The notes below the pieces were generated by a model. That model searched no databases, was not told the DNA's origin, and saw only the letters and a program-made list of their open reading frames with translations. From positions 62,001 to 126,000 of the forward strand of contig NZ_CABWID010000015.1 in the NCBI RefSeq assembly GCF_902501965.1: a DNA stretch of 64,000 nt, in the 5' to 3' direction. This stretch comes from Collinsella sp. AK_207A. Lineage in GTDB: Bacteria > Actinomycetota > Coriobacteriia > Coriobacteriales > Coriobacteriaceae. Position numbers and translations under genes: made by a program. Shown here one piece after another: positions 41,516 through 49,489 of the stretch. The stretch's first letter is position 1; the number at the start of each line of letters is the position of its first letter.

Positions 41516-41543
41516 CGAAGGCATCAACGCGCAAATCGATAGG

Positions 41544-41580
41544 GGAGCGCTTCTCGGTTTACGAGGGCGCTCCTTCTTTT
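41544..41580 (+). terminator. Terminator after the orphan EIIB
   Basis: GGAGCGC (41544-41550) pairs with GCGCTCC (41567-41573), followed by TTCTTTT. Confidence 0.8.
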
Positions 41581-41594
41581 CGTTAGGGGCTGTG

Positions 41595-41745
41595 TTACCC
41601 CACCGTTTGCACGTCCGGCTCCGGATGGAACTCGCACGCCGGCTCTATCATCTTCTCCCAGGTCTTTCTGTAGCGTCCGTCCCCGAGCCGCTCGCGCATG
41701 GGCAACGTGATCGCGTCCCGGATGGAACACGGGGATGGAGGTTTT
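41595..41745 (-). pseudogene. C-terminal remnant of an unidentified gene
   Basis: On the minus strand the frame ending at a TAA (41595-41597) reads protein-like sequence (ITLPMRERLGDGRYRKTWEK, then EPACEFHPEPD) but loses plausible content upstream of about 41745. No start with a ribosome site is seen. Probably a gene tail left by deletion; family not recognised. Confidence 0.3.
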
Positions 41746-41754
41746 GTTTCAATT

Positions 41755-41786
41755 GGGGCGGTCCTGTTGGGCCGTCCTTTTTCATG
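41755..41786 (+). terminator. Terminator-like hairpin between two remnants
   Basis: GGGCGG pairs with CCGTCC (one G-T) around TCCTGTTGGG, followed by TTTTT. Confidence 0.6.
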
Positions 41787-41798
41787 ATGTTGTGTACC

Positions 41799-41940
41799 TA
41801 CTCTCGCGTCGGTCAAGCTCCAGTTTGGCGATGGGGTGCGCAAGGTCGCTCCCAACCCCTTCGACCTGGTGTATACCTACTTTCCCGAGCGGGACTTGGT
41901 TCATGTGGAAGCGCTCATCCACCAGCGCGCCGCCTGGTAG
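41799..41940 (+). pseudogene. C-terminal remnant of a second unidentified gene
   Basis: A plus-strand frame ending at TAG (41938-41940) reads SVKLQFGDGVRKVAPNPFDL and FPERDLVHVEALIHQRAAW, which look coding, but an in-frame TGA just upstream leaves no start. The rest of the 41516-42183 gap contains only a hairpin near 41988-42010 and the SDR upstream region. Confidence 0.3.
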
Positions 41941-42183
41941 CTCTTACCGGCATGCCGGCTGGACCAGGTTCAGTTGTCATGTGCGGTGACGATCCGTCGT
42001 CGTCACCGAATGTCGGCCGCTCGCATGCGCAAAACACGTGTAACACTATACGGCTTGCACGGTGTTCGCGAGCGGCGGTAATTCGCCGAGAGGTGGCGTC
42101 CGCTCGGCCCAAAGGCGCGCTTCGGTGCCTGCGCCTGGGGTACCAGTCTACGTGGTTCAACCACTCACGAAGGGATTCTCATC

Positions 42184-42984
42184 ATGGGCAAGTTCACGGG
42201 AAAGACCGTCATCGTAACCGGCGGCGGACGCGCCACGCTTAAGGACGGCAGCGCCGGATCCATCGGCTACGGCATCGACATCGCGTTTGCCAAGGAGGGC
42301 GCCAACCTGGTTATCACCGGGCGCAACGTGGCAAAGCTCGAAGCTGCGAAGGAGGAGCTCGAGCGCGCATACGGCATCGAGGTGCTCCCCGTGGCGGCCG
42401 ACGTTTCCGCCGGTGCAGATAACGAGGCCGTCGTGCAGTCCGTGGTGGACGCCGCGATCGAGAAGTTCGGCCGCATCGATGCGCTGGTGAACAACGCGCA
42501 GGCATCGGCTTCGGGCGTGACCATTGCCGACCACACCATGGAGCAATTCAACCTCGCCATGTATTCCGGTCTGTACGCCACCTACCTCTACATGCAGAAA
42601 TGCTATCCGCACCTCAAGGAGACCCGCGGTTCGGTGGTGAACTTCGCCTCCGGCGCGGGCCTGTTTGGCAACTACGGACAGTGCTCCTACGCGGCTGCTA
42701 AGGAGGGCATCCGCGGCCTCACGCGCGTGGCCGCTACCGAGTGGGGGCCCGACGGCATCAACGTCAACGTGGTGTGCCCACTCGCCTGGACGGCTACGCT
42801 CGAGGGCTTCAAGGAGGCCTATCCCGACGCGTTCAAGGCCAACGTGCACATGCCGCCCATGGGTCATTACGGCGACGTGGAAGCAGAGATCGGCCGCGTG
42901 GTCGTTGCGCTTGCCGGCGACGACTTCAAATACATGAGCGGCGAGACCGTCACCCTCGAGGGCGGTATGGGCCAGCGCCCGTAG
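42184..42984 (+). CDS. Short-chain dehydrogenase/reductase (SDR)
   Basis: 266 aa classical SDR, NAD(P)-dependent. The cofactor motif is TGGGRATLKDGSAGSIGYG, a TGxxx...GxG with a short insertion. NNAQASASG replaces NNAG; the catalytic Ser (NFASGAG) and YAAAK motif are intact. GGMGQRP ends the chain. AAGGGA precedes the ATG. It lies 480 bp before the TetR gene and ends in its own terminator, so it is a separate transcript. It may supply oxidoreductase chemistry to the next cluster (inference). The substrate is unknown. Confidence 0.88.
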   Translation: MGKFTGKTVIVTGGGRATLKDGSAGSIGYGIDIAFAKEGANLVITGRNVAKLEAAKEELERAYGIEVLPVAADVSAGADNEAVVQSVVDAAIEKFGRIDALVNNAQASASGVTIADHTMEQFNLAMYSGLYATYLYMQKCYPHLKETRGSVVNFASGAGLFGNYGQCSYAAAKEGIRGLTRVAATEWGPDGINVNVVCPLAWTATLEGFKEAYPDAFKANVHMPPMGHYGDVEAEIGRVVVALAGDDFKYMSGETVTLEGGMGQRP

Positions 42985-43011
42985 CGAGCGCTCGAAAGCA
43001 GCCAGGTTGCT

Positions 43012-43047
43012 AACGGCGGCGCGCCCCTCGAGGCACGCCGCCGTTTT
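43012..43047 (+). terminator. Terminator after the SDR
   Basis: AACGGCGGCG (43012-43021) pairs with CGCCGCCGTT (43036-43045), then TT. The 43048-43382 gap also holds two adjacent hairpins: GGGGGTG/CACCCCC at 43263-43284 and AAGTGTCC/GGACACTT at 43285-43308. Confidence 0.85.
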
Positions 43048-43382
43048 GCAGCATCGGGGCTCCCGCTACCCCTCGCGCACGCACCAGGCGTTGGGCCAGC
43101 GTTCGTGCTCGCGGCCGGGGCGCACCTCAGGTGCATTCACATGGCGCGGCGAACCGAGCTTTCATAAAATAGCCGACAAAATGGCGGCTGTAAAAATGCG
43201 AGCAGTGCAGCATATTCGCTGCGAATGCACCGATGAAATGGTCCCAAGAAAACCTAACGAGAGGGGGTGTACGTCTGCACCCCCAAGTGTCCGGTATATT
43301 GGACACTTTTCAGCCGGGTGATAGATCGACCCTTTCGCGCGGGCGGTTATTCCAACCGGTTTTGTGCATCATGCGAAGCGCG

Positions 43383-43432
43383 TTGACACGGTTGCGCCAT
43401 TCGGTCATTATCACCCAGCACACAGTGTGCTG
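43383..43432 (+). promoter_or_regulatory. TetR gene promoter with palindromic operator
   Basis: TTGACA (43383-43388) and CATTAT (43406-43411), spaced 17 bp, are followed at the start point by CAGCACACAGTGTGCTG (43416-43432), an 8+1+8 palindrome. The same 17 bp occur at 44127-44143. Confidence 0.75.
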
Positions 43433-43464
43433 ATTGATTGATAGGTGACTTTGTGAGGAGGGTC

Positions 43465-44046
43465 ATGGACGCCGATAAACCCACGCGCATCGTGGACGGC
43501 ACGTCGGATGAGATCGTCGCGAGCGTGCGACGCCTCGCGTGCGAGCGCGGCTACGCCAGTCTTACCGTGCGCGATGTCCTCAAGGACCTGCACATCACGA
43601 ACCGCGTGTTCTACAACCGCTTCGCCAATATCGACGAGGTGCTCGATGTCGTGTATCGCGACATCGCCGGCAAGGTGCGCGAAAGCCTGTGCGCGCTGTA
43701 TGACGGCGAGGGCGACTTCTTCGAACACGTGCGCCACGTCGCTGAGCGCACGCTGCACCTGTCCTACACCGCCAAGCAGAACTTCAACCAGTTCGTGTTC
43801 GAGGCCGACTCGGTGGGGGAGGAAAACTTCGCCTGGTGGGATCGCGAGATTCGTGCGCTCATCGCGCAGGGAAAACGTCTCGGCGTGGTGCGTGCAGACC
43901 TAGACGAGGCGCAGTCCTCGTATGCCATCTGGTGCTTTATCCGCGGGTTCAACGCCGATGCGCTCGGCCGCGGCATTCCCGAGGATGAGGCGCTGGCGCG
44001 CTTCCGCTACGGCTTCGACCTCATGCTTTCGGGCATGAGGGCTTAA
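43465..44046 (+). CDS. TetR/AcrR-family transcriptional repressor
   Basis: 193 aa. The N-terminal HTH is RLACERGYASLTVRDVLKDL with HITNRVFYNRFANIDEVL, the typical TetR helix 2-4 pattern (YxxF as FYNRF). The remainder is a helical ligand and dimer domain. The start at 43465 has GAGGAGGG before it, and the longer frame from 43438 begins just after the operator. The palindrome at its own promoter and again before the downstream operon makes it the likely repressor of itself and that operon, released by a pathway ligand (inference). Confidence 0.9.
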   Translation: MDADKPTRIVDGTSDEIVASVRRLACERGYASLTVRDVLKDLHITNRVFYNRFANIDEVLDVVYRDIAGKVRESLCALYDGEGDFFEHVRHVAERTLHLSYTAKQNFNQFVFEADSVGEENFAWWDREIRALIAQGKRLGVVRADLDEAQSSYAIWCFIRGFNADALGRGIPEDEALARFRYGFDLMLSGMRA

Positions 44047-44084
44047 GGGCTACGCTCGGCGCATCCGTTTGCCACCATTTCTTC

Positions 44085-44143
44085 GGCGGTAGGTCTCATA
44101 CCTATCGCCGCTTCTTTTGCCCATCTCAGCACACAGTGTGCTG
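44085..44143 (+). promoter_or_regulatory. Terminator of the TetR gene followed by operon operator
   Basis: GGCGGTAGGT/ACCTATCGCC (44085-44109) with GCTTCTTTT after it is a terminator. TCAGCACACAGTGTGCTGA (44126-44144, core 44127-44143) follows directly and ends 2 nt before the amidase ribosome site. A clear -35/-10 pair was not found; TTGCCA at 44069 is a weak candidate. Confidence 0.7.
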
Positions 44144-44163
44144 AATGAAAGGAGAACGTGTAC

Positions 44164-45354
44164 ATGAGCAAGACCGTAAAGAGAATCGTCATCGTCCTGG
44201 TGCTTGTCATTGTGGCCCTCGTGGGCACCATCGGCTTCACCTGGAAAGACGAGATCGCCTCCGTGGCCAGCTTCCACAAGATCCGCGAGCGCAATGCAAG
44301 CCACGGCGACGCCAACGTCTACGAGATGACCATGGCCGGCGACTACTACATCGACAAGTTCGTCGAGCAGGGCGGCGTTTCGAGCGACGCCGAGCTCATC
44401 GACTTCGTCATCGGCAACATCACGAAGGGCGTCGTCGACATCTCCATGCCCACGCCCCAGATCGGCTGCTCGTCGTTCACCGCCTCCACGGCAGCCGGCG
44501 ACGCGCTGTTCGCCCGCAACTACGACATGCACACCACGCACACCGCCATCGTACACACTTCCGCCTCGGGCGACCGCCACGCCACGGTCTCCACGGTCGA
44601 CCTGGGTCTGCTGGGCATGGACGCCGAGTCCGAGGTCGACGGCCTCATGGACCGCCTCACCTGCCTGGCTGCCGCCTACGCGCCGCTCGACGGCATGAAC
44701 GACGCCGGCGTGAGCTGCGGTGTCTACATGACCTACCAGGGTCACGAGGGCGAGGTCACAGCCACGAACCAAGATACCGATAAACCCGACATGACCACTA
44801 CCACCTTCCTTCGTCTCGTGCTCGACTACGCCGACGATCTGGACGAGGCCGTCGAGATCGCCCAGTCTTACGACATGCATGACTCGGCAGGCACGAGCTA
44901 CCACTACATGGTGGCCGACGCATCCGGCCGCAGCGCCATCTTCGAGTGGGTTGCGGCAGACGACGACACCGACACCGACGGCTCCGCCCGTGAGCTGCGC
45001 GTGATCTACAACGACGACGATGCCGCGCTCGGCGAGGCCGAGGCTGCGGCCGACTACCAGTGGGTCACGAACTTCGTGCTCGAGCCTAACTACTACGCTT
45101 CCGACGATGCCAAGAAAGGCCTCGACCGCTACAACGAGCTCTACACGCGCCTGTCCGCGACCGACGGCGTCGTGGCCGACGAGTCTGCGGCCATGGATGT
45201 GCTCGCCGCCGTGGGTCGTCGTAGCTGGAACAACGACGACGCCAACACCATCACCGTTCACAGCGTCGTGTACAACCTCACCGACCGCGTGATGTACTGG
45301 GTTCCCAACGAGAACTACGACGACCCGAGCGCCTGGATCACCTACAAGCTGTAA
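44164..45354 (+). CDS. Membrane-anchored choloylglycine-hydrolase-type Ntn amidase
   Basis: 396 aa. One N-terminal span (IVIVLVLVIVALVGTIGF) anchors it, and about 75 residues follow before a candidate catalytic Cys102 in PQIGCSSFTA. FARNYDMH gives the Arg-x-x-Asp pair and GMNDAGVSCG the Asn of the linear amide C-N hydrolase (CBAH/penicillin V acylase) fold. Classical members begin at the Cys, so this one would need cleavage before Cys102. AAAGGAG lies 9 nt before the ATG at 44164; a GTG at 44158 is closer than usual. It probably splits an amide outside the membrane. Substrate unknown. Confidence 0.82.
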   Translation: MSKTVKRIVIVLVLVIVALVGTIGFTWKDEIASVASFHKIRERNASHGDANVYEMTMAGDYYIDKFVEQGGVSSDAELIDFVIGNITKGVVDISMPTPQIGCSSFTASTAAGDALFARNYDMHTTHTAIVHTSASGDRHATVSTVDLGLLGMDAESEVDGLMDRLTCLAAAYAPLDGMNDAGVSCGVYMTYQGHEGEVTATNQDTDKPDMTTTTFLRLVLDYADDLDEAVEIAQSYDMHDSAGTSYHYMVADASGRSAIFEWVAADDDTDTDGSARELRVIYNDDDAALGEAEAAADYQWVTNFVLEPNYYASDDAKKGLDRYNELYTRLSATDGVVADESAAMDVLAAVGRRSWNNDDANTITVHSVVYNLTDRVMYWVPNENYDDPSAWITYKL

Positions 45355-45363
45355 GGAGCACCC

Positions 45364-47427
45364 GTGAACGATACCCTCGCGCCTCTCTTTGAGCCCTGGA
45401 CCATAGGTTCTCTTACTATCAAGAATCGCATCGTCATGACGTCGATGGGCGGCACCGACCTGTTCGGTTGGATGGAAAAGAACCATTTCGACCGTGCGGG
45501 AGCCGAGTTCCTCCTCGAGGTGGCCAAGCACGATGCCGGCCTGGTGCTGCCAGGATGCCAGCCGGTGTACAACCCGATGTTCGGCCAATGGCTGCACAAG
45601 AACAAGAAGATGTACCGCGACCTAGCGGCGTGGATGCCTGTGTTCCATGCAACCGGCGCCAAGCTGTTCGTGCAGCTCACGGCAGGCTTCGGCCGATCGT
45701 TCACCATCAGTCCGCTCATGGAGGCGCTCTACACGAACCCCGTCCTGCGCGCCGCTGCCAAGCCCGTCATGGACCTCGAGCGCATCTGCGCCGCGCCGAG
45801 CCCCTCGCCCAACCGCTGGTCGGACAAGGTGCCGTCGCGTGAGATCACCAAGCCCGAGATCGACCAGATCATCGAGTCGTTCGCCGAGTCGTCGCGCCTG
45901 CTCAAGGAGGCAGGTGTCGACGGCGTCGAGGTGCACGCCGTCCATGAGGGCTATCTGCTCGATCAGTTCGCCCTGAAATACGTGAACAAGCGCACCGATG
46001 AGTACGGCGGCAGCCTGGAGAACCGGTATCGTTTCGCGGCCGAGATCGTACGTGCCATCAAGCGTGCCTGCGGCGACGACTTTCCCGTGTCCATCCGCTA
46101 CAGCGTTGAGTCCAAGACGAAGGGCCTGCGTCAAGGCGCACTTCCTGGCGAGCAGTTCGTAGAGGCCGGCCGCGACATGGCCGAGTCCATCGAGGCTGCG
46201 CGCAACCTGGCCGACGCAGGCTGCGACATGTTCAACTGCGATAACGGTACCTATGACGCCTGGTACTGGGCCCACCCGCCTATCTACATGCCCAAGAACT
46301 GCAACCTCGGAGACGTGGCCGAGCTGCGCCGGCACATCGACGTGCCCGTCGTATGCGCCGGACGCATGGAGCCTGCCGACGCCGCCGCGGCCATCGCCGA
46401 GAAACGTATCGACGCCGCGGGCTTCGCTCGGCCGTTCCTGGCTGATCCCGCTTGGGTGTCGAAGCTTAAAGCGGGTCGAGAGGCCGATATCCGCCCGTGC
46501 ATCCTGTGCCATAACGGCTGCTTTAACATGTGCCACTACAAGGGTGTGGCCAACGATCAGGACCTCATGGACTCTTTGCATCTGGCGCGTTGCGCCGTGA
46601 ACGCCGAGACCATGCAGGCGTCGCGTCACTATGTAAAGCCGACCTCATCGCCCAAGATGATCCACATCGTGGGCGGCGGCATCGGCGGCATGGAGTGCGC
46701 CCGTGTGCTGGCGTTGCGAGGCCATCACCCGGTGATTCACGAGCGCGGCGAGCGCCTGGGCGGTGTGTTCGTTGCTGCCGCGCAGGCAAGCTACAAGGAC
46801 AAGATGCGCGATCTACTTGCCTGGTATGAGCGGCAGATGGTGCAGCTTAACGTGGACGTGCGCCTGAGTGACGAGGTGCGCGACATTACCGAGCTCGACG
46901 GCCCTGTGGTGGTGGCGACGGGCTCGACCCCGCGCACGCTGCCCATCCCCGGCATAGAGCTGGCGCACGAGGCGTGCGACTACCTGGAGAATCCGCCTGC
47001 GGCGCAGCGCGTTGTGGTGGTGGGCGGCGGACTGACCGGCTGCGAGGTGGCCTACGACGCCGCGCTCGAGGGGCGCGACGTCGAGATTGTCGAGATGGCC
47101 GACGACCTGGTGGCGCAGAAGGGCGTATGCCTGGCCAACAGCTCGTACCTGCGCGAGTGGTTCGCCTGGAAGCAGGTGCCTGTGCATCTTGAGACCACGC
47201 TTGCCGGCATCGCGCGCGCCGAGGACGCTGGCCTGCGCGTGAGCTGCAGGCACGCGGACGGCACGACGTTTGTCATCGAAGCCGACGCCGTGGTGACGGC
47301 CACGGGGTACACGCCTGCGCCGCTTGCGAGATCGGGCCGTGGCGTTCGCCTGGTGGGCGACTGCAACGGCGTGGGCAATCTGCGCAGCGTGATCTGGCGT
47401 GCGTACGACGTGGCGATGAAGCTGTAG
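45364..47427 (+). CDS. Fe-S flavoenzyme of the 2-enoate reductase / BaiCD / FadH family
   Basis: 687 aa. The N-terminal OYE-like FMN barrel spans about 1-360 (VDGVEVHAVHEGYLLDQF; DEYGGSLENRYRF). Cys379, Cys382, Cys386 (CILCHNGC) and Cys410 (RCAVN) supply a [4Fe-4S] site. The FAD and NAD(P) dinucleotide folds begin at GGGIGGME (about 436) and VVVGGGLTG (about 549). Such enzymes reduce activated C=C bonds: enoates, dienoyl-CoA or 3-oxo-delta-4 bile acid intermediates. GTG start with AAGGAG; 9 nt after the amidase gene. The substrate is undetermined. Confidence 0.92.
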   Translation: MNDTLAPLFEPWTIGSLTIKNRIVMTSMGGTDLFGWMEKNHFDRAGAEFLLEVAKHDAGLVLPGCQPVYNPMFGQWLHKNKKMYRDLAAWMPVFHATGAKLFVQLTAGFGRSFTISPLMEALYTNPVLRAAAKPVMDLERICAAPSPSPNRWSDKVPSREITKPEIDQIIESFAESSRLLKEAGVDGVEVHAVHEGYLLDQFALKYVNKRTDEYGGSLENRYRFAAEIVRAIKRACGDDFPVSIRYSVESKTKGLRQGALPGEQFVEAGRDMAESIEAARNLADAGCDMFNCDNGTYDAWYWAHPPIYMPKNCNLGDVAELRRHIDVPVVCAGRMEPADAAAAIAEKRIDAAGFARPFLADPAWVSKLKAGREADIRPCILCHNGCFNMCHYKGVANDQDLMDSLHLARCAVNAETMQASRHYVKPTSSPKMIHIVGGGIGGMECARVLALRGHHPVIHERGERLGGVFVAAAQASYKDKMRDLLAWYERQMVQLNVDVRLSDEVRDITELDGPVVVATGSTPRTLPIPGIELAHEACDYLENPPAAQRVVVVGGGLTGCEVAYDAALEGRDVEIVEMADDLVAQKGVCLANSSYLREWFAWKQVPVHLETTLAGIARAEDAGLRVSCRHADGTTFVIEADAVVTATGYTPAPLARSGRGVRLVGDCNGVGNLRSVIWRAYDVAMKL

Positions 47428-47445
47428 AAAGAAGGGGGAAAGCTC

Positions 47446-48720
47446 ATGAAACTGACCGCCGAACAAGAGGCGATGCTCGCCGGCGAGCGCGGCGAGACGA
47501 TGGCGAAGGTGCTCGAGACGCTCGTGCGCTACGGTGACCTGTATGGTGCCGACGAGATGGTGAGCGTGACGAGCAAGTACAACCACCTTGTGACGAGCTT
47601 TGGGCTCAAGGCGCTGGGGCCGGTGTACGAGCTGATGGGCAAGCTCATAGACGAAGGGGCCGTGAGCCAGACGGGTTTCTCGGTAGACCCCAGACCGTTG
47701 GATGACAACGTGCCGGCGAGCTTTTTGCAGAAGATCATCTTCAAGCACTTCATGTACAGCAAGCAGGATTTTTACGAGGGGCAGCTGCGCGAGCTGGGGC
47801 TGATGGGCGACGACGCGTTCACGTGCACGTGCTACATGGACGAGGTGGGCAACGTGCCCGCGGCGGGCGACGTGCTGAGCTGGTCGGAGTCGTCTGCCGT
47901 GGTGTATGCGAACTCGGTGCTGGGCGCGCGATGCAACCGTAACTCGGGCATCATCGATTTGATGGGGTCGGTGTGCGGGTTCGTGCCGCGGTTTGGGTTG
48001 CTGACCGACGACGGCAGGCGCGCCGACTGGGTGGTCGAGGTGCGCTGCGAGCGAAGGCCCGAGGCGCAGCTTTTGGGTTCGGCCATCGGCATGCGCGTGA
48101 TGGCCGACGTGCCTTACATCACGGGGCTGGACGCATGGCTGGGCGATGAGCTCGATGGCAGCGCGAAGGCGTACCTGAAGGACATGGGTGCGGCGTGCGC
48201 ATCGAACGGCGCGGTGGGCCTGTACCACGTGGAGGGGCTGACACCTGAGGCGCGAGAGCAGGGCCGCGCGCTCGTGCGCGAGGGCGCGCGGGTGTATGTG
48301 ATCGACGATGCCGAGCTTGAGCGCGTGCACGCGAGCTACCCGGTGGTGTGGAAGAACGCGGACGCCAAGCCCAAGCTGTGCTTTATGGGGTGCCCGCATA
48401 TGAGCATGGAGCAGCTCGAGCAGTGGAGCGAGCGCATAGCGCAGGGACTGGCCGAGGCCGGCCGCACGCGCGTGAGCGTGCCGTGCGTGTTTACGGCGGC
48501 ACCCGCGGTGGCGAAGCGCTTTGCGGCCACGCCGGCTGCGCGTGTGCTGGACGCGGCGGGCGTGGTGGTGTCGAGCATCTGCCCGCTCATGTACATGAAC
48601 AACCCGCTGAGCGCGAAGATGCCCGTGATCACGAACTCGAACAAGTTGCGCACGTATTCGAGCGCGCGCTACTACACCGACGACGAGATTCTGGACATCC
48701 TCACGAAGGGAGCGCGATGA
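47446..48720 (+). CDS. Aconitase X catalytic (large) subunit
   Basis: 424 aa, DUF521/AcnX catalytic domain. Landmarks are MAKVLETLVRYGDLYGADEMVSV, CYMDEVGNVPAAGD, the ligand cysteines in LGARCNRNSG, FMGCPHMSMEQL and SSICPLMYMNN. Characterised AcnX proteins dehydrate cis-3-hydroxy-L-proline (bacteria) or phosphomevalonate (archaea) with an Fe-S centre. The split large/small form seen here fits bacterial type II. It is 18 nt after the flavoenzyme gene and overlaps the small-subunit gene start region. Hydroxyproline or another hydroxy acid could be the substrate. Confidence 0.88.
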   Translation: MKLTAEQEAMLAGERGETMAKVLETLVRYGDLYGADEMVSVTSKYNHLVTSFGLKALGPVYELMGKLIDEGAVSQTGFSVDPRPLDDNVPASFLQKIIFKHFMYSKQDFYEGQLRELGLMGDDAFTCTCYMDEVGNVPAAGDVLSWSESSAVVYANSVLGARCNRNSGIIDLMGSVCGFVPRFGLLTDDGRRADWVVEVRCERRPEAQLLGSAIGMRVMADVPYITGLDAWLGDELDGSAKAYLKDMGAACASNGAVGLYHVEGLTPEAREQGRALVREGARVYVIDDAELERVHASYPVVWKNADAKPKLCFMGCPHMSMEQLEQWSERIAQGLAEAGRTRVSVPCVFTAAPAVAKRFAATPAARVLDAAGVVVSSICPLMYMNNPLSAKMPVITNSNKLRTYSSARYYTDDEILDILTKGAR

Positions 48721-49169
48721 TGGCAAAGACGTTTACGGGGCGCGTGGTGGTGCCCGGGACCGTGAGTGCGCCGGCGCTCGTGAGCCACGGCGGGCTCAAC
48801 ACGCTCGCGTCGTTTCAGAAAGCGTTGCAGTTTGGCGACAAGGAGTCGACCTGCGGCGACCAGAACAACCCCGACCTGTACGGCAAGAAGATGCGCGGCA
48901 AGGCACTGTGCCTGCCCGCGACCATAGGTTCGACCACCGGCGGCCTGGTGCTGTACTGCGCCGTGGCCATGGACAGGCAGCCCGCGTGCCTGCTGTTTAG
49001 CGAGGAGATAGACTCACTGGCCGCCGCCGGCGCCATCCTGCAGGACGTGTGGCTGGACGACGCCGCGCCCATGCCGGTGATCGACTGCCTGGGCGAGGAT
49101 TTTTTGAGCTACGTAGCTGACGGCATGACCGTGACGGTGACGCAGGACGGCAGCGTCGTGGTTGATTAG
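48720..49169 (+). CDS. Aconitase X swivel (small) subunit, DUF126
   Basis: 149 aa. FTGRVVVPGTVSAPALVSHGGLN, PDLYGKKMRGKALCLPATIGSTTGGLVLY (landmark GSTTGG) and PVIDCLGEDFLSYVADGMTVTV are typical of the DUF126 swivel domain that closes over the AcnX active site. Two consecutive ATGs (48717 and 48720) overlap the large-subunit stop; 48720 gives 7-nt spacing from GGGAG. Last gene of the TetR-linked operon; a terminator follows. Confidence 0.88.
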   Translation: MAKTFTGRVVVPGTVSAPALVSHGGLNTLASFQKALQFGDKESTCGDQNNPDLYGKKMRGKALCLPATIGSTTGGLVLYCAVAMDRQPACLLFSEEIDSLAAAGAILQDVWLDDAAPMPVIDCLGEDFLSYVADGMTVTVTQDGSVVVD

Positions 49170-49274
49170 CGAGCGGAAGGGTTGATTGACCGCGAAATCC
49201 TGAAAGTGTCGGCCGCGGCGCGCGGCGCGGAGGCGACCGCGCAGCAGGGCACCTGATCAAGCGCTAGCCGGTTT

Positions 49275-49339
49275 CACCGCACGACCGAACGAGTGCAACG
49301 GGTTTTCCGTTGTGCCGGCGCGGTCGTGCGGTGTTTTGT
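49275..49339 (+). terminator. Terminator of the AcnX operon
   Basis: CACCGCACGACCG (49275-49287) pairs perfectly with 49321-49333, with an inner stem GCAACGG/CCGTTGT and a TTTTGT tail. A TACAAT -10-like box at 49402 may serve the aldolase; the rest of the 320-bp gap shows nothing else. Confidence 0.88.
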
Positions 49340-49489
49340 CGCGAGAAGCCCGGGCATTGTGTGGGTGGTCGTTCTCGCGCGGGCCGAGCGGGCGAATCGC
49401 GTACAATAGCGAAGGAAAACGCCGGTTGGCAGGTTACCGGCTGCGTTGCGTGGCACATCCGAGGTACCGCGCAGAAGGGAGCGAAGCTC

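Noticed and set aside
42184-42984. SDR as the known Collinsella 7-beta-hydroxysteroid dehydrogenase
   Set aside because: Its sequence does not resemble the 7-beta-HSDH I recall beyond general SDR motifs, so no bile-acid function is assigned.
43263-43308. Two adjacent hairpins considered as a riboswitch for the TetR gene
   Set aside because: They lie upstream of the TetR promoter and would not be in its transcript.
44164-45354. Calling the amidase a bile salt hydrolase
   Set aside because: The catalytic Cys is internal and the overall sequence is divergent; only the broad linear amide hydrolase family can be supported.
46813-48726. A 637-codon minus-strand frame over the flavoenzyme and AcnX genes
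   Set aside because: His/Arg/Ala-rich composition typical of antisense frames; the plus-strand families are certain.
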